Positions 57,550 through 64,000 of a stretch of 64,000 nt of DNA are shown one piece after another. How positions within the stretch are numbered: the first letter of the stretch is position 1; each line of letters begins with the position of its first letter. The notes under the pieces are model-generated. The model was not told where the DNA came from and did no database searches. It worked only from the letters and a program-made list of their open reading frames with translations. The DNA is from JANLYC01 sp963815445 (GTDB lineage Bacteria; Actinomycetota; Actinomycetes; Propionibacteriales; Nocardioidaceae): positions 930,001-994,000 of the forward strand of contig CAWFGV010000011.1 of NCBI GenBank assembly GCA_963815445.1, given 5' to 3'. Position numbers and translations under genes: made by a program.

Positions 57550-58560
57550 TCAGCGACGAGTCTTGGGGTCGAACGCATCTCGAACTGAGTCGCCCAACAG
57601 ATTCAGTGCGACGACGAGGATCGTCACAGCGAAGACCGGTGCGTACAGGTACAGCGGATAGGTGTCGTAGTACGGCGAGGCCCGCAGGATCGTCTGGCCG
57701 AGGGACGGGAACCCGGTGATGCCGATGCCGAGGAAGGACAGCCCCGCCTCGGCGGCGACGTAACCCGGCAGCGTCAGCGAGATCGAGACGACGATCGGCG
57801 CGATCAGGTTGGGGAGCAGCTCCTTGAACAGGATGCGGCGCGTCGGCGCACCCAGCACCTGCGCGGACTGCACGAACTCACGTTCGCGCAGCGAGAGCAC
57901 CTGGCCGCGAACGAGCCGGGCAAGGTACATCCAGCCGAAGATCACCAGCACCGACATGAGCGAGAAGAACTGCACCCACTTGAGCTTGTCCTCCTGGGTG
58001 GCGAACTTCGACGTGATGATCGGCGCCAGCGCCAGCGCGCCCAGGATGAAGGGGAAGGAGAGGAACAGGTCGATGACGAAGGAGATGATCCGGTCGAGCC
58101 AGCCGTGGGCGAAGCCGCCCATGAGCCCCATCACGATGCCGATCATCGTGCTGAAGACCGTGGCGCCCAGCGCGATGCCGAGTGACACGCGCAGGCCGTA
58201 GACGAGCCGCGCCAGGTTGTCGTAGGCAGTGTTGGGAGTGAGGCCGAGGGGGTGTGACCAGGTGAAGGGGTAGAACGGGGGGCCGACGTTCGGATAGTTG
58301 GTGTAGTCCAGGTCCGCCGCGCCGTTGGTGGCGTACGGGCCTTCGATTCCGAAGGCCTTGCAGATCAGGGGAGCGAAGATGGCGGCCAGGACCAGCATCA
58401 TGACGATCGAGCCCGAGATCACTCCCAGCTTGTCCCTGCGCAGCCGCTCGAGCGCGATGCGGCTCGGGGACCGGCCGGTGATCTTCTTCCCTGACGGGTC
58501 AGTCGGCGGCTGGACTTCTTCGTCGCCGGGGCCGAGGGTCTCCAGATCGGCAACGGTCAT
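57550..58560 (-). CDS. oppC: Oligopeptide ABC transporter permease (OppC type)
   Basis: 336 residues from ATG 58560 (AAGGAAAGG site). A cytoplasmic N-terminus of about 45 residues, an OppC N-terminal helix (GVISGSIVMMLVLAAIFAPLI), then the permease domain with five more helices; the ATPase-contacting loop reads SAQVLGAPTRRILFKELLPN. First gene of oppC-A-B-D-F, an unusual order with the binding protein between the permeases. The 138 bases before it (to aspS) hold its promoter. Confidence 0.94.
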   Translation of the reverse strand: MTVADLETLGPGDEEVQPPTDPSGKKITGRSPSRIALERLRRDKLGVISGSIVMMLVLAAIFAPLICKAFGIEGPYATNGAADLDYTNYPNVGPPFYPFTWSHPLGLTPNTAYDNLARLVYGLRVSLGIALGATVFSTMIGIVMGLMGGFAHGWLDRIISFVIDLFLSFPFILGALALAPIITSKFATQEDKLKWVQFFSLMSVLVIFGWMYLARLVRGQVLSLREREFVQSAQVLGAPTRRILFKELLPNLIAPIVVSISLTLPGYVAAEAGLSFLGIGITGFPSLGQTILRASPYYDTYPLYLYAPVFAVTILVVALNLLGDSVRDAFDPKTRR

Positions 58561-58698
58561 AATGGCCTTTCCTTGCCCTCTCGTCGGCTGCGCGGTGGCA
58601 GGTCTCGCCGGGGCCGCACTGTGTGCAGCCGAGAGGACTCTAATCCACCCCCTGTTTCCTTACAGGGCCCATGAGGTAACGGTTTGGGAACAAGCCGC

Positions 58699-60513
58699 TC
58701 ACCCGGGATGCCCGATCAGCCCGTTATGTCCACGCCCTTCGCCTCCTTCTCCCCGTGGTATGGGAACGGCGTCGACGCCCGCCTCCTTGCGCTGAGCAGC
58801 CGTGATGGGGCTGGGCGCTCCGGTGAGGGGGTCCCCACCGGACGCGGTCTTGGGGAACGCGATGACGTCCCGGATGCTCTCGGCGCCGGCGAGCATCGCC
58901 ACGAGCCGGTCGATGCCCAGCGCGATGCCGCCGTGCGGTGGCGGACCGTACGCGAAAGCATCGAGCAGGAAGCCGAACTGGCTGGCCGCCTCCTCGTGGG
59001 ACAGGCCGATCACGTCGAACACACGTTGCTGCATCTCCGAACGGTGGATACGGATCGACCCACCGCCGATCTCTGACCCGTTGAGCACGATGTCGTAGGC
59101 GCGGGAGAGGGCCTGGCCGGGTCGCTTCTCGAAGTCGGCGGCATCGCTCTCGATCGGGGCGGTGAACGGGTGATGGATCGCGGTCCAGCCGGTGCCACCC
59201 CCGTCGAGCGGGATGCGCTCGAACATGGGCGCGTCGACGACCCACACGAACCTCCACGCATCATGGTCGATGAGTCCGCAGCGCTCCCCCACCTCCAGCC
59301 GGGCGGCCGCGAGCAGGCCCAGGGCTTCTGAGCGCTTGCCGGCGGCGAAGAAGATGCAGTCGCCCGGCGCCGCGCCTGCGTGCCCGGCGAGTCCCTGCCG
59401 TTCGGTCTCGGACAGGTTCTTCGCTACCGGACCGCCGAGCCCACCGTCGTCCTGGACGAGGACATAGGCGAGTCCCTTGGCTCCCCGCGACCGCGCCCAC
59501 TCCTGCCAGGCGTCCAGCTCCTTTCGGGCCTGCGATGCGCCGCCCGGCATGACCACTGCCCCCACGTAGTGATCGTCCTCCGACGCCTGGAAGACGCGGA
59601 ACGGCGTCTCGGCGAAGAACTCCGTGAAGTCGACGAGCTCGCATCCGAACCGGAGGTCGGGCCGGTCGATGCCGAAGCGACGCATCGCCTCGGCGTAGGT
59701 CATCCGCGGGATGGGCAGCGACACCTCGTGACCGTGGACCTCGCGCCACAGCCGGACGATGAGCTCCTCGATGAGCGCCTGGATGTCCGCTGGCTCACAG
59801 AAGCTCATCTCGAGGTCGAGCTGGGTGAACTCCGGCTGTCGGTCTGCCCGGAAGTCCTCGTCGCGGAAGCAACGCGCGATCTGGAAGTAGCGCTCCATTC
59901 CGGCCACCATCAGCAGCTGCTTGAAGAGCTGCGGCGACTGCGGGAGCGCGTACCAGGCGCCGGGCTGCAGCCGCACGGGGACGAGGAAGTCGCGGGCACC
60001 CTCGGGGGTGGAGCGCGTGAGGTACGGCGTCTCGATGTCCAGGAAGTCGTGCTCAGCCATCACCTGCCGGATGATCTTGGTGACGCTCGACCGCAGCCTG
60101 ATGTTGGCGGCCATGTCCGGCCGTCTGAGGTCGAGGTAGCGATGCTTGAGTCGCACCTCTTCGTTGACCGGGGTCGTGTGGTGCTCCTCGACCGGGAACG
60201 GCAGGGCCGCCGCCTCGCTCAGCACCACCACGTCGTGGACGACGACCTCGATCTCGCCGGTCGGCAGGCCGGGGTTGGCGTTGCCTTCCGGCCGGGCGGT
60301 GACCTGCCCGGTGACGGCCAGACAGAACTCGTTGCGCAACGGCCGCGCCGCCTCCTCGTCCCGGATGACCACCTGCGCAACCCCGCTGCCGTCCCGCAGG
60401 TCGATGAAGGCCACGCCGCCATGGTCTCGGCGTCGGGCGACCCAGCCGGCCAGGGTCACGGTCTGTCCGACATGGTCGGCACGCAGGGTGCCTGCGTCGT
60501 GGGTGCGGATCAC
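58699..60513 (-). CDS. aspS: Aspartyl-tRNA synthetase
   Basis: Class II synthetase, bacterial type with GAD insertion. 604 residues from GTG 60513 (GTGA overlap with hisS). N-terminal OB fold with GWVARRRDHGGVAFIDLRD; motif 2 RCFRDEDFRADRQPEFTQLD; motif 3 GIALGIDRLVAMLAG. The final 20 residues after GVDAVPIP are Gly-rich and variable. Directly downstream of hisS as in many bacteria. Confidence 0.97.
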   Translation of the reverse strand: MIRTHDAGTLRADHVGQTVTLAGWVARRRDHGGVAFIDLRDGSGVAQVVIRDEEAARPLRNEFCLAVTGQVTARPEGNANPGLPTGEIEVVVHDVVVLSEAAALPFPVEEHHTTPVNEEVRLKHRYLDLRRPDMAANIRLRSSVTKIIRQVMAEHDFLDIETPYLTRSTPEGARDFLVPVRLQPGAWYALPQSPQLFKQLLMVAGMERYFQIARCFRDEDFRADRQPEFTQLDLEMSFCEPADIQALIEELIVRLWREVHGHEVSLPIPRMTYAEAMRRFGIDRPDLRFGCELVDFTEFFAETPFRVFQASEDDHYVGAVVMPGGASQARKELDAWQEWARSRGAKGLAYVLVQDDGGLGGPVAKNLSETERQGLAGHAGAAPGDCIFFAAGKRSEALGLLAAARLEVGERCGLIDHDAWRFVWVVDAPMFERIPLDGGGTGWTAIHHPFTAPIESDAADFEKRPGQALSRAYDIVLNGSEIGGGSIRIHRSEMQQRVFDVIGLSHEEAASQFGFLLDAFAYGPPPHGGIALGIDRLVAMLAGAESIRDVIAFPKTASGGDPLTGAPSPITAAQRKEAGVDAVPIPRGEGGEGRGHNGLIGHPG

Positions 60514-61883
60514 GAGGTGTCTCCTTGGAGCGCACGGTGCGCCGGGTTGACGATGTGGGGTCTGCGGTCCTCAGCGGGCGGGGACCAGGTGGCGGCATCG
60601 GCCGGTTGCTGCTCGCCGGAACGGATGTCGCGGACCTGGTCGCTCTCGCCACTGCCAGCCTCCGACGGGAACCACACGAACGGGATGCCACGCCTGTCCG
60701 CGTGTCGGATCTGCTTGCCGTACTTGGCGGCAGTCGGTGCGATCTCGGTCGCGATGCCGCGGCTCCGCAAGGCGCGCGCGACCGCCCTGACCCGGTCCCG
60801 GTCGGTCTCGTCAGGCAGGGCCACCAGGACCGCTGACGGCACCGAGCGGTCGGCGTCGAGCAGACCACGCGCCACCAGCGGCGCCACGAGCCGCGTGATG
60901 CCGAGTGAGATCCCGACCCCCGGGTAGGTCGATCGACCGTCAGAGGCCAGGGCGTCGTACCGGCCACCGGCGCAGATCGACAGCGAGCCCAGGAGCTCCA
61001 TGCGGCCCTCGAAGACGGTGCCGGTGTAGTAGTCGAGCCCGCGGGCGATCTGGAGGTCGGCCACGACACTGAACCTGTCGGACCGCGTGTGCGCGGTCGA
61101 CTCCACGGCGCGGACGAGGTCGGTGAGCCCCTGGTCGAGAAGGTCGTGCTCGACACCGAGCGCGCGAACCGCATCGGCAAAGCCTGCGTCGGTGCCCTTG
61201 ATGGTGGCCAGCGCGAGGCACTGCTCGGCCTGGTCCCCGCGCAAGCCCTGGTCGAGCAACAGGGTGCGGACGCCGTCGACGCCGATCTTGTCGAGCTTGT
61301 CCACGGCACGGATCACGTCGATCACGGGCTCGCCCGCACCGATGCCGAGCCCGAGGTAGAAACCCTGGATGAGCTTGCGGTTGTTGACGTGGAGGGTCAG
61401 CGGTGGAACCGGCAGTCGGGACAGCGCCTCAGCCATCACCTCGAGCACCTCGATGTCGGCGTCGAAACCGAGCGTGTCGCGCCCGATGATGTCGATGTCG
61501 GCCTGGGTGAACTCGCGGTAGCGCCCCTCCTGCGGTCGCTCACCCCGCCAGCAGCGCTGGATCTGGTAGCGACGGAAGGGGAAGGAGAGCTGGCCCTGGT
61601 GCTCGACCACGTAGCGGGCCAGCGGCACTGTCAGGTCGAAATGCAGCCCGAGCCCGGGTCCGTCGTCGTCTTGTTCCGCCTGCAGACGACGAAGGACGTA
61701 GACCTCGTTGGACGTCTCGCCCTTGCGCAGCAGCTGGTCGAGAGGTTCGACGAAGCGCGTCTCGAGCGACGCGAAGCCGTGCAGCTCGAAGGTCTCACGC
61801 AACGCGTCGATGATGACGAGCTCCGCCGCACGCTGACTGGGGAGGAACTCGGGGAACCCGCTCAGGGCAGCCGGACGACTCAT
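60510..61883 (-). CDS. hisS: Histidyl-tRNA synthetase
   Basis: Class II synthetase, 457 residues. LHFDLTVPLARYV (motif region, about 80-92), motif 2 RCWRGERPQEGRYREFTQADIDI (about 110-132), the histidine-specific ARGLDYYTGTVFEG (about 277-290) and motif 3 GVGISLGITRL. C-terminal anticodon domain has a Gly/Glu/Asp-rich insert. ATG overlaps the metallo-hydrolase stop (ATGA). Confidence 0.95.
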   Translation of the reverse strand: MSRPAALSGFPEFLPSQRAAELVIIDALRETFELHGFASLETRFVEPLDQLLRKGETSNEVYVLRRLQAEQDDDGPGLGLHFDLTVPLARYVVEHQGQLSFPFRRYQIQRCWRGERPQEGRYREFTQADIDIIGRDTLGFDADIEVLEVMAEALSRLPVPPLTLHVNNRKLIQGFYLGLGIGAGEPVIDVIRAVDKLDKIGVDGVRTLLLDQGLRGDQAEQCLALATIKGTDAGFADAVRALGVEHDLLDQGLTDLVRAVESTAHTRSDRFSVVADLQIARGLDYYTGTVFEGRMELLGSLSICAGGRYDALASDGRSTYPGVGISLGITRLVAPLVARGLLDADRSVPSAVLVALPDETDRDRVRAVARALRSRGIATEIAPTAAKYGKQIRHADRRGIPFVWFPSEAGSGESDQVRDIRSGEQQPADAATWSPPAEDRRPHIVNPAHRALQGDTS

Positions 61884-62596
61884 GACGGCGTGCCTGTCGG
61901 GTGGGCAGCCGGCTGCAGGTCCACCAGGTACGGGTTGGACGCGCGCTCGCGCCCGATCGACGTCTGCGCCCCGTGACCGGGAAGGACGACGATGGCGTCA
62001 TCGAGCGGCAGCACCTTGGCCGCGAGGCTGCGCAGCATGGTGCTGTGATCGCCGCCCGGCAGGTCGGTGCGTCCGATGGACCCGGCGAACAGCAGGTCAC
62101 CGGAGAACATCACCTCCGGCACGGCCTCGGGTCCGTCGTACGGAGCGCGAAACGTGACCGAGCCGGCCGTGTGCCCGGGAGTGTGGTCGACGAGAAACTC
62201 GAGCCCCGCCAGGGTGAGGGTCGTCGCGTCGGTCAGTTCGCGCAGGTCGTCGGGTTCGGTGAACGTGTGGTTGCCGCCAAGCATCTCAGCGAGCATCGCC
62301 GCTGTCTCCGGCGAGATGCCTGCACCGGGATCGGTCAGCAGATGGCGGTCGGCCGGATGGATGTACGCCGTGGCGTCGTACGCCCCCGCCACAGGCGTGA
62401 CCGACCAGATGTGGTCGATGTGCCCATGCGTCATCAGCACCGCTGCCGGTCGGAGGCGGTGCTCGCGAACCACGTCGGCGACCCCTTGGGCAGCTTCGTA
62501 GCCCGGGTCGACGACCACACACTCCTCGCCGGGGCCGGACGCCACGACGTAGCAGTTCGTCCCCCAAGGCCCTGCGGGGAACCCGGCGATGAGCAC
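61880..62596 (-). CDS. Metallo-beta-lactamase-fold hydrolase (glyoxalase II-like)
   Basis: 238 residues from GTG 62596, chosen for the GGAGGGAAGGGG stretch seven bases before it; ATG 62617 and 62647 are longer alternatives. Metal ligands are complete: THGHIDHI (HxHxDH), DHTPGHTAGS, FSGDLLFAGSIGRTDLPGG and LPGHGAQT. Relatives hydrolyse thioesters such as S-lactoyl conjugates; in this lineage a mycothiol or bacillithiol-type substrate is possible but unproven. Coupled to hisS. Confidence 0.88.
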   Translation of the reverse strand: MLIAGFPAGPWGTNCYVVASGPGEECVVVDPGYEAAQGVADVVREHRLRPAAVLMTHGHIDHIWSVTPVAGAYDATAYIHPADRHLLTDPGAGISPETAAMLAEMLGGNHTFTEPDDLRELTDATTLTLAGLEFLVDHTPGHTAGSVTFRAPYDGPEAVPEVMFSGDLLFAGSIGRTDLPGGDHSTMLRSLAAKVLPLDDAIVVLPGHGAQTSIGRERASNPYLVDLQPAAHPTGTPS

Positions 62597-62791
62597 GGCC
62601 GCACCCCTTCCCTCCATGTCCGCTGATTCCCGCTGTCCGCGAGCCAAGGCAGCCTATCGAGCGAGCGGCCGTGGTCCGCGCCCGCTCCCCGCGGAGCAGC
62701 AACACATTGGTCTCGATCGGCACGGCGTGCACGGCCCCTGCGAGCGTCCTCTTAGACTGGTCCACCGGTCGTCCGGGTCGCGGAGGTACGT

Positions 62792-63130
62792 GTGGTTACG
62801 AGCAAGCGGCGTCAGCGTCAGCTGGCGCGCGCCAAGTGGCAGCGTCAGCAGGTCCGACGCGTGCGGATGGCAAGCCGTCAGCGCAAGATCTCCGTGGTGG
62901 TCGGTGTCGTCGTCGGTGTCGTGGTCGTCGTGCTGCTCGGCTGGTTCGTCAAGAACATCATCTCGGACGAGAACTCGCGCTCGCCGCAGTCACCGGCGGT
63001 TCCGACCGACAGCTTCAGCACCAGCATGCCGACACCGTCGCAGAACACCGGCAGCACACCCGCGACGAAGCCCACGACGCCGGCGCCGACGAAGTCGACG
63101 AAGAAGCCATCCACGACCGGGGGAAACTGA
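62792..63130 (+). CDS. Short basic single-pass membrane protein
   Basis: 112 residues from GTG 62792 with GGAGG five bases before it. Very basic N-terminus (SKRRQRQLARAKWQRQQ), one transmembrane helix (ISVVVGVVVGVVVVVLLGWFV, about 33-53) and an outer tail rich in Thr, Pro and Ser. The N-terminal half resembles the cytoplasmic and membrane part of actinobacterial membrane-bound peptidyl-prolyl isomerases, but the isomerase domain is absent. Stop and next start overlap as TGATG, coupling it to the DUF349 gene. Confidence 0.8.
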   Translation: MVTSKRRQRQLARAKWQRQQVRRVRMASRQRKISVVVGVVVGVVVVVLLGWFVKNIISDENSRSPQSPAVPTDSFSTSMPTPSQNTGSTPATKPTTPAPTKSTKKPSTTGGN

Positions 63131-64000
63131 TGACCGAGGCACCCGAGCCCGCCGAGTTCGGCCGGGTCGACGACGACGGAACCGTGTACGTCAGGACCGC
63201 CGACGGCGAGCGCGTGGTGGGACAGTGGCCCGACGGCGACCCGGAGGCCGCGCTCACCTTCTACCGGAACCGCTACGACGGACTCGTCGTGGAGGTCGAC
63301 CTGCTGGAGCAGCGCATCGCAGCAGGCTCGCTGACGCCTGAAGACGCCAGCGCCACGGTCAAGAAGGTGCGCGCACTCGTGGTCGAAGCGCAGGCGGTCG
63401 GCGACCTCGCCGGCCTCGTGGCACGGCTCGACGCCTTGGGCCCGGTCATCTCGGCACGACGCGAGGTTCGTCGGGCCGAACGCGCGGCCAAGGCGGACGA
63501 AGCCAAGCGCGAGAAGCACCGCATCGCCGAGGAGGCCGAACGCCTTGCCGTCGGCAGCGACTGGCGCAACGGCGCCAACCGGCTGCGCGACCTGCTGGCG
63601 TCGTGGAAGGCGCTACCACGCATCGACAAGCCCAGCGACGACGAGCTGTGGCACCGTTTCTCGTCCGCCCGTACGACGTACACGCGGCGGCGCAAGCAGC
63701 ACTTCGCGGAGCTGAACGAGCGTCGTGACGGCGCTCGAGTGATCAAGGAGAAGCTCGTCGTCGAGGCGGAGTCGCTGGCCGACTCGACCGACTGGGCGGC
63801 CACCGCACGCGCCTACCGCGATCTGATGGCCACCTGGAAGGCCGCCGGCCCGGCTCAGAAGGAGGTTGACGACGCGCTCTGGAAGCGGTTCCGCGACGCG
63901 CAGGACACGTTCTTCGGTGCCCGTGACGCGGCCAACACCGCACTCGACCAGGAGTACGCCGCCAACGCGGACGTCAAGCGCGGTCTGCTTGTGCAGGCCG
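63130..64000 (+). CDS. DUF349 domain protein (partial)
   Basis: About 290 codons visible from ATG 63130, running off the window. Charged, helical protein with repeated DUF349 units, each with a W..A/L...PR...K....DELW.RF pattern: WRNGANRLRDLLASWKALPR then DDELWHRFSSAR, and WAATARAYRDLMATWKAAGP then DDALWKRFRDAQ. Long coiled-coil segments rich in Glu, Lys and Arg. DUF349 proteins are widespread in actinobacteria with unsettled function. In these genomes they usually sit near hisS and a prolyl isomerase gene. Confidence 0.9.
   Translation, partial: MTEAPEPAEFGRVDDDGTVYVRTADGERVVGQWPDGDPEAALTFYRNRYDGLVVEVDLLEQRIAAGSLTPEDASATVKKVRALVVEAQAVGDLAGLVARLDALGPVISARREVRRAERAAKADEAKREKHRIAEEAERLAVGSDWRNGANRLRDLLASWKALPRIDKPSDDELWHRFSSARTTYTRRRKQHFAELNERRDGARVIKEKLVVEAESLADSTDWAATARAYRDLMATWKAAGPAQKEVDDALWKRFRDAQDTFFGARDAANTALDQEYAANADVKRGLLVQA

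Overview
The window reads as a chromosomal segment of a high-GC Gram-positive actinobacterium. The support is a GC-rich third codon position throughout, frequent GTG starts and GTGA/ATGA stop-start overlaps, an actinobacterial integration host factor (mihF), BldD, an actinobacterial PriA without helicase motifs, and the gene order bldD-pyrRBC-carAB-pyrKDF-mihF-gmk-rpoZ-coaBC-metK-priA. The gene set fits Propionibacteriales/Nocardioidaceae, but that placement is inference. I see no prophage, insertion sequence, CRISPR array, tRNA or rRNA.

Layout. (1) 1-6930 is the main accessory locus. It has a UraA-type nucleobase permease (cut by the window edge) and a PucR-type regulator on the minus strand, and divergently a tightly coupled allH-allF-allG set (DUF2877, FdrA, DUF1116) related to the oxamate carbamoyltransferase of E. 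coli. (2) 7001-13386 holds a rib-his operon under an FMN riboswitch: ribD, ribE, riboflavin transporter ribM, ribBA, ribH, then hisE, hisG and a PH-domain membrane protein. (3) 13473-25079 carries core genes (rpe, rsmB, fmt, def, priA, metK, coaBC, rpoZ, gmk, mihF) interrupted by a PEP-mutase-family enzyme and a DinB protein. (4) 25292-36250 is the de novo pyrimidine operon pyrR-B-C-carA-carB-pyrK-D-F. It has a PyrR-binding motif in the leader, and a G-rich tract and palindromic repeats after pyrF. (5) 36468-46624 carries bldD, nusB, efp and the shikimate genes aroQ, aroB, aroK, aroC, a prepilin peptidase, a secreted flavin oxidase, aroE and mltG. (6) 46621-52279 has ruvX, alaS, two small conserved proteins and rarA. 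(7) 52450-58560 is an oligopeptide ABC importer operon. (8) 58699-64000 has aspS, hisS, a metallo-beta-lactamase-fold hydrolase, a short basic membrane protein and a DUF349 protein cut by the window edge.

Three reading-frame anomalies stand out. carA and carB are one uninterrupted open frame. aroC and an oppB-like permease gene are each broken by what looks like one extra base. Each would return to ordinary stop-start coupling if one base were changed, so real mutation and sequence error must be told apart. The most biologically interesting region is the allHFG-like locus with its own regulator and permease, because the partner enzymes known from enteric bacteria are not visible here.
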